64,000 nt of DNA from CAWCBG01 sp963793845 (GCA_963793845.1 CAWCBG010000002.1:248001-312000), one strand, 5' to 3'. Numbered from the stretch's first letter, positions 44,174 through 53,338 are shown. Numbers and translations are program-made. The notes: a model not told the origin generated them from the letters alone.

Positions 44174-45061
44174 ATGCTTTCCTCAACCAACTTCTGGATG
44201 GCTTTTGCCGGGCTTGTCTATCTTGTTGCCGGAGTTTTCATACTGCGGAAAGAGATCAGCGCGGATCGCGGGTGGGACAAGCTCATCTGCCTGGGCGCTG
44301 TCTTCATCGCGGTTTCACTCGCCACATTCGCGCCTGAGCATTTCAAGGGACCCGAGTTTATCCAGAGTGTGGTCCCATCCTGGATGCCGGCGCGCTGGTT
44401 CTGGCCGAAGTTTATCGGATGCGCGCTATTGGCGGCGGCTACCAGTCTTACCGTGAGGAAGTTCGTACGCTTATCGTCCACGCTGCTGGGATTGATGTTC
44501 TTTCTATTTGTCTGCATGATTTACGTACCGTTTGTGCTCGCGCATCCCAGCAGTCGATTCTCGTGGACCTTCGCGCTGCGAGATCTCTCGTTTTGCGCAG
44601 GCGCATGGGCTCTCGCCGGACTGCATAGTCGCGCTGCATCGCCACGACTATCGAAGTGGATGATTTTGTTTGCACGCATGGTTCTGGCGGTGGCCGCGAT
44701 CTTTTATGCGGTACAACATTTTCTTCATCCAGCGTTTGCGCCCGGCGTTCCCTTGGAACTGAAGATGCCATCGTGGATTCCGCTCCCGAGCGTGTGGGCC
44801 TACCTCGCCGGAGCGATCCTGCTGGCAGCTGGAATCGGCTTGGCCCTGAACAAAAAACCTCGGATAGCCGCAGCCTCGATTGGCGCGTTAATGACCGTCC
44901 TCACGGTATTCCCGTATCTGCTGATTTTGATCCGCGCCCACGGCGGATCGGACATCAATGAAGCGCTAAATTACGTCGCAGACACATTGCTCTACGCCGG
45001 AGCAGCACTCGCGCTGGCATCGGCATTGCCGCGCGATCCTGGGCGCGTGCGGAACACGTAG
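44174..45061 (+). CDS. DoxX-like membrane protein with internal duplication
   Basis: 295 residues, about 8 membrane helices. Two halves repeat the same plan. The first has EHFKGPEFIQSVVPSWMPARWFW then FIGCALLAAATSL. The second has QHFLHPAFAPGVPLELKMPSWIP then YLAGAILLAAGIGL. Each unit is like a four-helix DoxX/DoxX-like protein with a P-S-W-(M/I)-P loop. The start at 44174 is the first ATG. Function unknown; DoxX-like proteins are membrane redox or assembly partners in some systems. Confidence 0.8.
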   Translation: MLSSTNFWMAFAGLVYLVAGVFILRKEISADRGWDKLICLGAVFIAVSLATFAPEHFKGPEFIQSVVPSWMPARWFWPKFIGCALLAAATSLTVRKFVRLSSTLLGLMFFLFVCMIYVPFVLAHPSSRFSWTFALRDLSFCAGAWALAGLHSRAASPRLSKWMILFARMVLAVAAIFYAVQHFLHPAFAPGVPLELKMPSWIPLPSVWAYLAGAILLAAGIGLALNKKPRIAAASIGALMTVLTVFPYLLILIRAHGGSDINEALNYVADTLLYAGAALALASALPRDPGRVRNT

Positions 45062-45106
45062 CGTCCATCTTCTCCAGTATCCGATGCCTTCCTTGTTTCG
45101 CCGATC

Positions 45107-45610
45107 TCAGGCAGCCCTTCGCGCCCGGGTCTTGGCGGCTTTGCGCGCCGCCTGCTTGCGTTCTGCCGGGCCTTTCGTCCTCACTGCCTTCTTAGCGGCT
45201 TGACTACGCGACGCGGCGCTTCGCTTGGCCGCAGCCTGGTGCGCCTGCTTCGACAAGGCTTTCGGGGACGCTGCGGAATGGCCTTCACGTTTCAAGGCCT
45301 TGGAAATCGCTCTGGATCGCTTGGCAGAGACTTTCTTTCTGGAAGAGGTTTGACCTTTGCGAGTATCGCGCACTGCCTGCTCGCGAGTGCGCGCAGAACT
45401 CTGGCCTGCTTTGGGCGGAGCCAATTTCACTCCCGAGCGCCGCGCCTTCGACAATCCGATGGCGATCGCTTGCTTCGTGGAACGGGCGCCGTGCTTCCCT
45501 TCTCGAATGTGGTCCATCTCCTCTTTTACGAACTCTCCAGCCTGGGTGCTGGGCGACTTACCTTCGCGAGCGTCTTCCTGCGCGCGTTCGAGGGTCTCTT
45601 TTTCTGGCAT
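45107..45610 (-). CDS. DUF6496-type protein with histone-H1-like tail
   Basis: 167 residues. The N-terminal ~60 contain GEFVKEEMDHIREGKHGARS and STKQAIAIGLSKARRSGVKL, the conserved core I associate with DUF6496. The remaining ~105 residues are Lys/Ala/Arg/Ser-rich with repeated AAKR/AAKK/AARK steps, like histone H1 or Hc1 tails. That suggests binding to DNA or RNA. It is divergent from yciI with a ~220-nt intergenic space. Confidence 0.8.
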   Translation of the reverse strand: MPEKETLERAQEDAREGKSPSTQAGEFVKEEMDHIREGKHGARSTKQAIAIGLSKARRSGVKLAPPKAGQSSARTREQAVRDTRKGQTSSRKKVSAKRSRAISKALKREGHSAASPKALSKQAHQAAAKRSAASRSQAAKKAVRTKGPAERKQAARKAAKTRARRAA

Positions 45611-45828
45611 GTGTATTCTCCTCCGGTATGCGATGCACTACATCAGGGGATGCATGACCTGGTTCCGGGGATGTGAGGTGGATTTGCGGCGGACAAGTCC
45701 TGCGATGAACGGTCCAGGGTTGTGGTTGACGGGGAGTCAACCCCGGCGCCGCAGATCCCAAAATAAATTTGGACAGAGTCGGTCGATTTTGCGCCTGTCA
45801 CGCGTCGTATGCGCAGGAGGATGAGACC

Positions 45829-46173
45829 ATGCAATACCTGTTACTGATCTACGAGAATGAGGAGCGCTTCAGCAACCAGGCTAAGGAGTCCTTCGAGAAG
45901 GAGCTCGCCGAATACCGCGCTTTAGGCCAGCAACTTGGTTCGGCGATTCTCGGTGGCAACGCCTTGCAACCGACCAGCACAGCTACTACGGTGCGGGTGC
46001 GTGACGGCAAGCGCCTCATCAGCGATGGCCCGTTTGCCGAAACCAAGGAGCAGCTTGGCGGATACTATCTGGTTGAGGCGCGCGATCTGGATGAAGCGAT
46101 CGCCATGGCTGAGAAGATTCCCGGCGGGCGTTATGGCTCCATCGAAGTCCGGCCCATCATGAAGTTCTCGTGA
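45829..46173 (+). CDS. YciI-family protein
   Basis: 114 residues from the ATG at 45829 (MQYLLLIYENEE), preceded by GGAGGATGAGACC. The YCII core is recognisable: VRDGKRLISDGPFAETKEQLGGYYLVEARDLDEAIAMAEKIP. In many soil bacteria such proteins are linked to ECF sigma factor genes; none is nearby here. Function unknown. Confidence 0.92.
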   Translation: MQYLLLIYENEERFSNQAKESFEKELAEYRALGQQLGSAILGGNALQPTSTATTVRVRDGKRLISDGPFAETKEQLGGYYLVEARDLDEAIAMAEKIPGGRYGSIEVRPIMKFS

Positions 46174-46471
46174 AAGCGTGCCGGTCTTCCTGGTAGCGGA
46201 TGACCCGGGGCGGCGAGAACTGACGCAGTCGGCCCGCTTGGAAACGGTATCGGCAAAGCCGACTACCTGGGCGCCGGAATGCCCTGCCGGCTACCGCTGG
46301 GAGAAATCCAGTTCATCGACACCATGGGACTGATGGCGTACCGGTCTCGTAGTTCAACCAAGGCCGCCCTGGCAAGAAACTAGGCGACAGCAACGGTGAT
46401 AACCTTCTAGTACAATTTCTGCGCAAGATGGCGCGATTGCAGTCTGGGGGGAAATTAGTGCCTCTGCCGTT

Positions 46472-46592
46472 ACCCCTCCCCCTCCCCCTATTCCTTAGAA
46501 TCAACTACTTGGCAGAAAAATCCTCGCAAAATCTTGAGCGCCTAGGAGTTACAGGTCAAAATATTCATTCCATTGGAGTTGCAGGCGGATAG
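46472..46592 (+). repeat. C-rich dispersed repeat R1, copy 3
   Basis: TACCCCTCCCCCTCCCCCT leader, GAATCAACTACTTGGCAGAA, then two tandem 30-31-nt units: AAAATCTTGAGCGCCTA-GGAGTTACAGGTC and AAAATATTCATTCCATT-GGAGTTGCAGGCG. Confidence 0.8.
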
Positions 46593-46916
46593 TTGCAAAC
46601 AATAGAAACTGTCTGGGAGAGTGCCATAACCGACTGGTAATCAACACGACGCGGCTCAGATTGTCAAAGAACGAGGCCCTCGGCGCCCGCTGCGGGTGCC
46701 AGCCTGAGGACGCGGTGCACAGACACAACTCACCGCAGCCCTCATAACCATCGTTGGCTCCGACATCGGAGGAGTCAATACAATTCCTCACAAAATCGAA
46801 GCAGTCGTTCCAAAACGGGAATGAGCGGACCGTAACCGCACCTCTCAGAGATATCCTCACCGAGCAAAATCTTTGGCGGATGTCATGTTGAGCGGAGGCG
46901 GCGTGTTTCTCTGCAG

Positions 46917-47259
46917 TCATCCTGAGCGCAGTGAGTCCGCCGCGGCGGACGAACGAAGTCGAAGGACCCCTATACCAGTGAGCCACACTATGCCCAGCGA
47001 TCACCGATACAGCGTCCACATCTTGCTTCAGGCGTGGAGCTCTCGCTGGGAAGACCTGAGTCGCGATTGGTACCTGGCAGGGTGCGGCCGTTAAGTTTCC
47101 ATAATCCAGATTTCGCCACTCATAGGGGTGCTTCGACTCCGGTGGCGAAGCGCCCCCTCCGCTCAGCATGACAGCGGGAAAATGACATGGCCGGGATGGG
47201 CCTGGTCACGCCCTGTGCTCAGCATGGCAGTGGGAAAGGTCGGGCAACGGGTATGCCAG
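46917..47259 (+). repeat. Long direct repeat R3, copy A
   Basis: 343 nt, nearly identical to 49447-49791. It begins TCATCCTGAGCGCAGTGAG and ends GGGTATGCCA. Differences are almost all single-base substitutions. It contains a 34-codon frame (46990-47094). Together with copy B it brackets two genes (47532-49316). Confidence 0.9.
46990..47094 (+). CDS. 34-codon ORF inside repeat R3 (copy A), speculative
   Basis: Starts MPSDHRYSVHILLQAWSSRW and ends with a Cys-Gly-Arg before TAA. The copy in 49522-49626 has the same length with six amino-acid changes and three silent ones and no indel. No Shine-Dalgarno site stands out. It may be a chance frame in a non-coding repeat. Confidence 0.25.
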   Translation: MPSDHRYSVHILLQAWSSRWEDLSRDWYLAGCGR

Positions 47260-47531
47260 CCCGAACGTTGCCCAGGTTAACGTCCAAAGACGGACGCGAG
47301 CCTGGGTCACTAAGCGAACCGCAGGGTGTCATTCTGAGCGGAGGCGGCGCGGTTTTCGCCGCCGCAGTCGAAGTTGAGGCGATGGGGACGCGCCTGAGCG
47401 GCCAGCCGAAATCCTGAGCGAGCGCAGCGAGTCGAAGGAACCCTTATCGTTGGGAATTGCCGATTTCGGGTGTGTCGACAACCGTCTTCGGCTACACTGA
47501 AGCGCTCACATCTGGCATCCCCAAGGTCCAC

Positions 47532-48527
47532 ATGACCCGTCTGGTTCGTTTCGCCGTACTGATGACGCTTACCTCTATGCTCTGCCAAAATGCAGTTCAG
47601 GCAGAGGACGTCAAGCTGCGCGAGCAGGCCGTGCAACTCATGGAAGTGGCCAACGCCATGACTCTGCCAGGCATGCTGGTGAAATACCAGCAGTCGGTCA
47701 CTTTCCGCGTGCACGAGCCCGACGGCACGGTGAAGGAAGGCGCTATCACCCGCGTTTCGGTCACCGGCATGGGACGCCGCGACGAATCCACCTTCGGCGA
47801 CTACCACGAAATTCTGATCCGGGCCCCCGGCGGCAAGCTCTCCCTCAGTCGCACCGCCGATGTCTTGCCCGCCGAGATCCGCGAGGTGCGCAAGTACCTG
47901 CCGGCCGCGCTCGGCGACTTCGATCAGGAAGATGTCATCCGCTCCATCGTGATGGGCGAAGCCGGAGGCCGCACTGCCCGCTGCATCAACTTCGACACGC
48001 ATTTTGGCAGTACCATGCAGTCGAACCAGATCTGCATGGACGCGGAGCGCGGCACCCTGCTGCGCTGGCAGGTGGGCGACGAAGTGGTCGAGAACGCCGA
48101 CTTCTACCGTGTAGGCACGCTCTGGGAGCCCGCGCACATTCGCCGCTTCGAGCGCGGGGCTCTGCAATTGGAAATCGATCAGCAGATGAGCCTGCTCGAA
48201 GGCGCAGTCGATCCCGCGCTCTTTGCGCCTCCTCCACAGGGTTGGAACCCCACACTCGATTGTTCGGTCCGCCGCCGCGCCATTGAAATCTCCACCCCCA
48301 TGCCGCCGCCCGGCAAGGCCGGCACCGGTATTGTCGATGTCGTCGTGTTCGTGGTGGTCACCCCCGAAGGCACGGTGAAGACCGCGCAAATCCAGTCTTC
48401 TCCCCGGCCCGACTTGAACGACGAAGCCCTGAAGACCGTGTCCACATGGAAGTTCCTGCCCTACTTGTGCAATAACAAACCGGTGCAGTCGGAAGGCGAG
48501 ACAACGGTGCACTTCCAGGGAAGATAG
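47532..48527 (+). CDS. Periplasmic protein with TonB C-terminal domain
   Basis: 331 residues from the ATG at 47532, giving a signal peptide (LVRFAVLMTLTSMLCQNAVQAE). A ~200-residue domain of unknown type follows. The final ~85 residues (VVTPEGTVKTAQIQSSPRP, LNDEALKTVSTWKFLPY) are a TonB_C domain. It has no membrane-anchoring helix plus Pro-rich linker as in classical TonB, so it is likely not an energy transducer for receptors. It lies between the R3 direct repeats. Confidence 0.75.
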   Translation: MTRLVRFAVLMTLTSMLCQNAVQAEDVKLREQAVQLMEVANAMTLPGMLVKYQQSVTFRVHEPDGTVKEGAITRVSVTGMGRRDESTFGDYHEILIRAPGGKLSLSRTADVLPAEIREVRKYLPAALGDFDQEDVIRSIVMGEAGGRTARCINFDTHFGSTMQSNQICMDAERGTLLRWQVGDEVVENADFYRVGTLWEPAHIRRFERGALQLEIDQQMSLLEGAVDPALFAPPPQGWNPTLDCSVRRRAIEISTPMPPPGKAGTGIVDVVVFVVVTPEGTVKTAQIQSSPRPDLNDEALKTVSTWKFLPYLCNNKPVQSEGETTVHFQGR

Positions 48528-48710
48528 GGCTAGTTCGTGCGGTGCTCAGGTCGGGGTCCTCGACGCGAAGGCGGGTGTCCAACTCCCCGCTGTTGCTTCG
48601 CACAGGGCGATCGAGCAGTCGCTCTTCAGCGATAGGGAGAAGGTTGATTCAGTAGTCTCGACCCATGCTGGAGGAGTTCTCTCCCGTAAGATGGATCAGG
48701 GAGAGAACAC

Positions 48711-49316
48711 ATGCACTCACAATCTAAGTTTGCGCAGCTGGTCGCAATCGGCTTTTTTGCGGCGGCGTTGGCAGTTGCCGGGAGTCTTCCCGGATTTGCC
48801 CAAGATAAAGAGAAGTGCGAAACCATTGATGCCAACGCCGCGGGTACCAGCACCCAGATGGGGAGGCTTATCCCCGTCAAGGTGCGGATCTGCGCGTTTT
48901 CCAGCCCGGAAGACAGGCAGGTCCTGGTGAATGCCTTTCGGCAAGGGCAAAACGAGGGCCTGGTCAAAGCTCTGGAGAAGATGAAGTCGGTCGGTCGCAT
49001 TTCGCTGCCCGGCACGACGGGCTACGATATCTCGTTCGCCCGGGTGATTCCCACTCCCACTGGGCGCAAGATCCGCTTCGTGACCAACCGCAAGATCGCT
49101 TTCGGTGAAGCTCGCAGCAATTCTCGGTCACAGGCCTTCAGCCTGACGGCCGGAGAATTCGACCTGAATGATCAGGACAAGGACAAGAGCACGGGCGTGT
49201 TGTTTCCGGCGACGCAGTTCGTCATCAATGGGGAAGGCGAGCTTCAGTTGGAGTTGAACCAGAATCCCTGGAAGCTGAACAATATCATCGACTGGAGCGC
49301 CAAGGACAAGGACTGA
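48711..49316 (+). CDS. Secreted hypothetical protein
   Basis: 201 residues with a signal peptide (FAQLVAIGFFAAALAVAGSLPGFAQ). The mature part looks like a beta-sandwich: VKVRICAFSSPEDRQVLVNAF, SLPGTTGYDISFARVIPTPTG, GEGELQLELNQNPWKL. GGGAGA precedes the ATG. No family named. It is the second gene between the R3 repeats. Confidence 0.7.
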   Translation: MHSQSKFAQLVAIGFFAAALAVAGSLPGFAQDKEKCETIDANAAGTSTQMGRLIPVKVRICAFSSPEDRQVLVNAFRQGQNEGLVKALEKMKSVGRISLPGTTGYDISFARVIPTPTGRKIRFVTNRKIAFGEARSNSRSQAFSLTAGEFDLNDQDKDKSTGVLFPATQFVINGEGELQLELNQNPWKLNNIIDWSAKDKD

Positions 49317-49446
49317 TGGCTGGGTTGTCAGTAGTGCGGGGTGAGGGGGCCCGTTCGAGCGTCCTTCACTTGAGCGGGGATTTTCTTGGACAAGAAAGAA
49401 CCCGCGGCCCTTATACCGTCAGCTACGCTTGCGGCGAGCCCTCTCC

Positions 49447-49791
49447 GTAATCCTGAGCGCAGTGAGTCCGCCGCTGCGGACGAGCGAAGTCGAAGGACCC
49501 CCCATACCGGTGAGCCACACTATGCCCAGTGATCACCGATACAGCGTCTACATCTTGCTTGAGGCGTGGAACCCTCGCTGGGAAGATCTGAGCCGCGATT
49601 GGTACCCGGCAGCGTGCGGCCGTTAGGTTTGCACAATCCAGATATCACCACCTATAGGGGTGCTTCGACTCCGCTGGCGAAGCGCCACCTCCGCTCAGCA
49701 TGACAGCGGGAAAATGACATAGCTGGGATTGGTCTGGTCACGCCCTGTGCTCAACCTGGCAGTGGGAAAGATCGGGCATTGGGTATGCCAC
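49447..49791 (+). repeat. Long direct repeat R3, copy B
   Basis: Same orientation as copy A. Begins TAATCCTGAGCGCAGTGAG and ends GGGTATGCCA. It fills most of the 49317-49813 gap, where no ordinary gene is visible. It contains the second 34-codon frame. Confidence 0.9.
49522..49626 (+). CDS. 34-codon ORF inside repeat R3 (copy B), speculative
   Basis: Starts MPSDHRYSVYILLEAWNPRW and ends before TAG. Same frame and length as in copy A. Changes relative to A are H/Y, Q/E, SS/NP, L/P and G/A. Confidence 0.25.
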   Translation: MPSDHRYSVYILLEAWNPRWEDLSRDWYPAACGR

Positions 49792-49813
49792 ATCCACGTT
49801 CTCCTCCCGACCT

Positions 49814-50443
49814 CTACTTTTTCTGCTTATTCACCACGGTGAAGTCGAAGACCGGCATCTGGTCTTGCGTTTGTAGCCAGTCGGTGACGCCATCCAGGTC
49901 GTCCAGTGTCGCCGAGGACATGATGCCGCTGTCGCACTGCTCGGGCTTGGCCGCGTCATAGAGGAAATCGCCTTGACCCTGCATCAACGCGCAGGTGCAG
50001 GATGCCGTGAGCTTTTTGTCCTTCTGTTTGACGTCTTTGTCACTTTCATTGATCTTGCAATCCGAATCCAGGCACATCGCCCAGGCCCGCGGCTTGCTGC
50101 AGCGGGCAAACTTCGTGATGGGGTAATAACGTGACTTGACGTGGTCCCCCTCCGGCTTGTCCGCCTCACAATCTTTGGCGCCAACCGACCAGCTGTCGTG
50201 CAATACCGGGCAGGTACATGTGGTCGTTACCTGGCCTCCCGTGAGCGCCACCCCTTCACAGGGCGAGTAGACGCATAACGCGTAGGTCATCTTGCAGGCA
50301 TAGAACGGCGGCGGCGTGGCCGGTTCCTTTTTCGACGGGGTCTGTGCCCATGCGGTCATGCTGACGCCCAGTACCAGCAGCCATGCGATCGTGAGCATCT
50401 TGATGGCGTTTCTTACGGTCAGGTTTGGCGTAATCAAATTCAT
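49814..50443 (-). CDS. Secreted cysteine-rich hypothetical protein
   Basis: 209 residues from the ATG at 50443, with a signal peptide ending near GVSMTAWAQ (the ATG at 50401 would give a shorter one). The mature protein has 12 cysteines, several as TCTC or CxxxxC pairs (LCVYSPCEG, TTCTCPV, MCLDSDCK, SCTCAL). The even number suggests disulfide bonds. No family recognised. It points away from the toxin-antitoxin operon. Confidence 0.7.
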   Translation of the reverse strand: MNLITPNLTVRNAIKMLTIAWLLVLGVSMTAWAQTPSKKEPATPPPFYACKMTYALCVYSPCEGVALTGGQVTTTCTCPVLHDSWSVGAKDCEADKPEGDHVKSRYYPITKFARCSKPRAWAMCLDSDCKINESDKDVKQKDKKLTASCTCALMQGQGDFLYDAAKPEQCDSGIMSSATLDDLDGVTDWLQTQDQMPVFDFTVVNKQKK

Positions 50444-50632
50444 GGCCTTGTCCGTTCTTGTGACTAGGGTAAAAACTGTAGCTCGCAACTATACACAAGC
50501 AGGCGACGGTTCCAATAGGGGACTCAGGTGACTTTTTTCTGACAAACGTTGTGCGGGGTGAGTGCCACGCTGACCATGGTCCGCAGGTCGAGGGTGATAT
50601 CTTGCTGCGGCCGGGTTGGAGAATGGACATCC

Positions 50633-50649
50633 GTACAGGAAACCTGTAC
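50633..50649. promoter_or_regulatory. Palindromic operator of the toxin-antitoxin operon
   Basis: GTACAGGAAACCTGTAC is a perfect 7-bp inverted repeat around AAA, ending 20 nt before the antitoxin ATG. Phd/YefM antitoxins bind palindromes overlapping their own promoters, so this is the likely autorepression site. Confidence 0.75.
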
Positions 50650-50669
50650 TCTGGGATTGAGGTTAAACC

Positions 50670-50957
50670 ATGCCCGTCGAGACCACATACACCAGCCTGC
50701 GCGAGCACCTGGCGGCTGTCCTGGACCAGGTGGCCAACGATCGCGAGGTCGTGATCGTGAAGCGTCGCGGAGCGAAAGACGTGGCGATGGTTCCCGCGGA
50801 GGAGTTGAGCAGCCTCATGGAAACAGCCCATCTATTGCGTTCGCCCAAGAACGCGCAGCGGCTGATGGCGGCGCTGCAACGCGCTACACGGGGCAAGGGC
50901 AAGGCTGAGTCGGTGGAAAAGCTGCGGCGGGAGATGGGACTTGGCTCCCTCGCCTGA
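50670..50957 (+). CDS. Phd/YefM-family antitoxin
   Basis: 95 residues. It starts MPVETTYTSLREHLAAVLDQVANDREVVIVKRR, the Phd/YefM DNA-binding N-terminus, followed by VAMVPAEELSSLMETAHLL. The C-terminal half is the flexible toxin-neutralising part. It overlaps the toxin gene by 17 nt if the toxin starts at the TTG. Antitoxin binds and inhibits the YoeB-like toxin and represses the operon through the palindrome at 50633-50649. Confidence 0.93.
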   Translation: MPVETTYTSLREHLAAVLDQVANDREVVIVKRRGAKDVAMVPAEELSSLMETAHLLRSPKNAQRLMAALQRATRGKGKAESVEKLRREMGLGSLA

Positions 50958-51213
50958 GCGGCACGTGGTGTTTCAACGCGAGTTTCGCGAGGATCTTCGA
51001 TACTGGATCAAGGTAGACCGCAAGGCGGCCTTTCGAGTCTTGGAGCTGGTCGACGCGGTGATGAAGGACCCCTTCGCAGGTATCGGCAAGCCGGAGCCGC
51101 TGAAGTTTGTGCTCGTGGGATGCTGGTCGCGGCGCATCACCCAGGAGCATCGCCTGGTCTACCGCGTGTCGGAGAATCGCATCGACTTCCTGCAGGCCCG
51201 CTACCACTATTAG
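50941..51213 (+). CDS. YoeB-family mRNA interferase toxin
   Basis: 90 residues from a TTG at 50941; a GTG at 50965 (VVFQREF) is an alternative after the antitoxin stop. The YoeB features are clear: FREDLRYWIKVDRKAAFRVLELV, DPFAGIGKPEPLKF, GCWSRRITQEHRLVYRV and the C-terminal RYHY. These include the Glu/Arg/His catalytic set. It cleaves mRNA at the ribosomal A site. Both genes look intact. Confidence 0.93.
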   Translation: MAPSPERHVVFQREFREDLRYWIKVDRKAAFRVLELVDAVMKDPFAGIGKPEPLKFVLVGCWSRRITQEHRLVYRVSENRIDFLQARYHY

Positions 51214-51312
51214 GAATCGCGCATTTACACTCATAACAGGCGCCCGATTGGGACGCTCGCGATCTTCCCTTCGCCAGCACACATTGATACACCGATAGAA
51301 GGTACTGCTCTC

Positions 51313-53321
51313 ATGGCCGAAACCATTCATGTGAAATTACCCGACGGCAGCGTCAAGGACGTGCCGCGCGGGACCTCCGCTCTCGATATCGCCAAGGGAC
51401 ATCAGCCCTCGTCTGGCTGACGCAGCCCTGGTAGCGCAGGTGAAGCCGCTGTCCTCGAACGGCAACGGCGCCGGCAGCCACAGCCCCGACGCCGATAAGC
51501 CTCGTCTCGTTGATCTGGCACGGCCCCTGGAAGAAGATGCCGAGCTGCGCATTCTGACCGAGCGCGATCCCGAGGCGCTGGAAGTCTATCGGCATTCCTC
51601 CGCGCACTTGATGGCGGCGGCGGTGCTTGAACTCTTCCCCGAAACCAAGCTCGGCCACGGTCCAGCGACCGAGAGCGGATTCTTCTACGACTTTTACCGC
51701 GAGAAGCCGTTCACGCCCGAGGACCTCGAAGCCATCGAGAAGAAGATGCAGGAGCTGGCGAAGCAGGACCTGCCCTACGCGCGCGAGTTTCTGCCGCGCG
51801 GCGAGGGGCTCGAACGCTTCAAGTCGGAAGGCGACTTCATGAAGTGCCACTTCATCGAGCAGTTCACCCAGCCCGACGAGAAGATCTCGATCTACAAGAC
51901 TGGCAAGTTCACCGACTTCTGCCGAGGGCCGCACATTCCCTCGACCGGGCGGATCAAGGCGTTCAAGCTGCTCAACATCGCCGGTGCCTACTGGCTGGGC
52001 GACGAGAAGAATCCTCAGCTCCAGCGCATTTACGGCACCTCGTTCTTTTCGAAGAAAGATCTCGACGAGTACCTGAAGAACATCGAGGAAGCCAAGAAGC
52101 GCGACCATCGCGTCATCGGCAAGCAGCTCGACCTTGTTCTCCATCCAGGAGCTGGCCGGGCCGGGGCTGATCTTCTGGCATCCCAAGGGCGGCATCATCC
52201 GCAAAGAGATGGAAGACTGGATGCGCGAGGAGTACCTGCGACGCGGGTATTCGCTGGTGCACACTCCGCACGTGGCGCGCGTCGACCTGTGGAAGACCAG
52301 CGGCCACGAAGGCTATTACGCGCAGAACATGTTTACTCCGATGGAGCTGGACGACGCCGACTATCGCATGAAGCCGATGAACTGTCCGTTCCACATCCTG
52401 ATCTATCGCGATAGCCTGAAGTCGTATCGCGAGCTGCCGGTGCGGCTGGGCGAGATGGGCACCGTCTACCGCTACGAGCGTTCGGGCGTAATGCACGGCC
52501 TGCTGCGCGTGCGCGGATTTACCCAGGACGACGCGCACATCTTCTGCACTCCTGAGCAGATCGAAGATGAAGTGGTCGGCTGCATCGATTTCGCGCTGGC
52601 CGTATTGAATACCTTCGGCTTCGATAAGTACCAGGTCGAGCTCTCGACGTGGGACCCCAAAGACCGCGCCACCTACGCCGGCCGCGACGATCAGTGGGAG
52701 CTTGCGCAGCGTTCGCTGGAGCAAGCGCTGCAGCGCCGCAACATCGAGTACAAAACCATCCCCGGCGAAGCCGCCTTCTACGGGCCCAAGATCGACATCA
52801 AGCTGGTGGACGCCATCGGCCGCCTGTGGCAGCTATCGACGGTGCAGTTTGACTTCACGCTGCCCGAGCGCTTTGGCCTGGAATACGTTGGCGAAGACGG
52901 CCAGCGCCATCAGCCGCTGATGGTGCACCGCGCGCTGTATGGCTCCATCGAGCGCTTCTTCGGCGTGCTGATCGAGCACTACGCCGGGGCCTTCCCGGTA
53001 TGGCTGTCACCGACGCAGGTGGCGGTCATCCCCATCGGGGAGAAGCACCAGGCTTACGCGGCTGAAGTCGGCGAGAAGCTGAAAGCCGCTGGAGTCCGTG
53101 TGCACGTCGATGTGCGCAACGAGAAGATGAACGCCAAGATTCGCGAGCACGCCATGCAGAAGGTGCCGTTCCAACTGGTGGTCGGCGATCGTGAGGCCGA
53201 AGCCCGCGAGGTCAACGTGCGGGTGCGCGGCCAGGAGAAAGCTGAGGGCTCAATGGCGCTTGACGCTTTTGTGGAGCGGGTGAAGGGGCTGATCGAGACG
53301 AAGGCGGCGACGTTGGCCTAA
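51313..53321 (+). pseudogene. thrS: Threonyl-tRNA synthetase, two +1 frameshifts (probably errors)
   Basis: The ATG at 51313 opens the TGS domain (MAETIHVKLPDGSVKDVPRG). That frame stops at 51418-51420; the next continues with KPLSSNGNG and the editing domain (YRHSSAHLMAAAVLELFP). A second switch at 52134-52135 leads into the catalytic core (FSIQELAGPGLIFWHPKG, KPMNCPFHILIY, GLLRVRGFTQDDAHIFC) and the anticodon domain to 53321. Removing one base near 51396-51400 and one T at 52134-52135 restores 669 codons. The enzyme is essential, so real inactivation is very unlikely. Confidence 0.93.
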
Positions 53322-53338
53322 GACAATTCCATAACGTC

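Larger units (their letters stand above)
46174..47531. other. 1.36-kb gene-free stretch made mostly of repeats
   Basis: From left to right: ~300 nt of unrecognised sequence, R1 copy 3 (46472-46592), a segment with no protein-like frame, R3 copy A (46917-47259), and further R3-like pieces at about 47318-47446 (ATTCTGAGCGGAGGCGG, CCTGAGCGAGCGCAGCGAG, TCGAAGGAACCC). No ordinary gene is supported. Confidence 0.65.

Noticed and set aside
46430..46600. CRISPR array, because of tandem ~30-nt units
   Set aside because: The units are adjacent and degenerate with no unique spacers, and no cas gene is present; they belong to repeat R1.
47310..48512. 400-codon open frame on the minus strand
   Set aside because: Antisense to the TonB_C protein and running into R3-like repeats; composition typical of a GC-rich shadow frame.
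2932..52135. Programmed +1 ribosomal frameshifting as the common cause of the broken genes
   Set aside because: The sites share no slippery motif or stimulatory structure, and several genes would need two or three shifts. Homopolymer insertion errors or decay explain them more simply.
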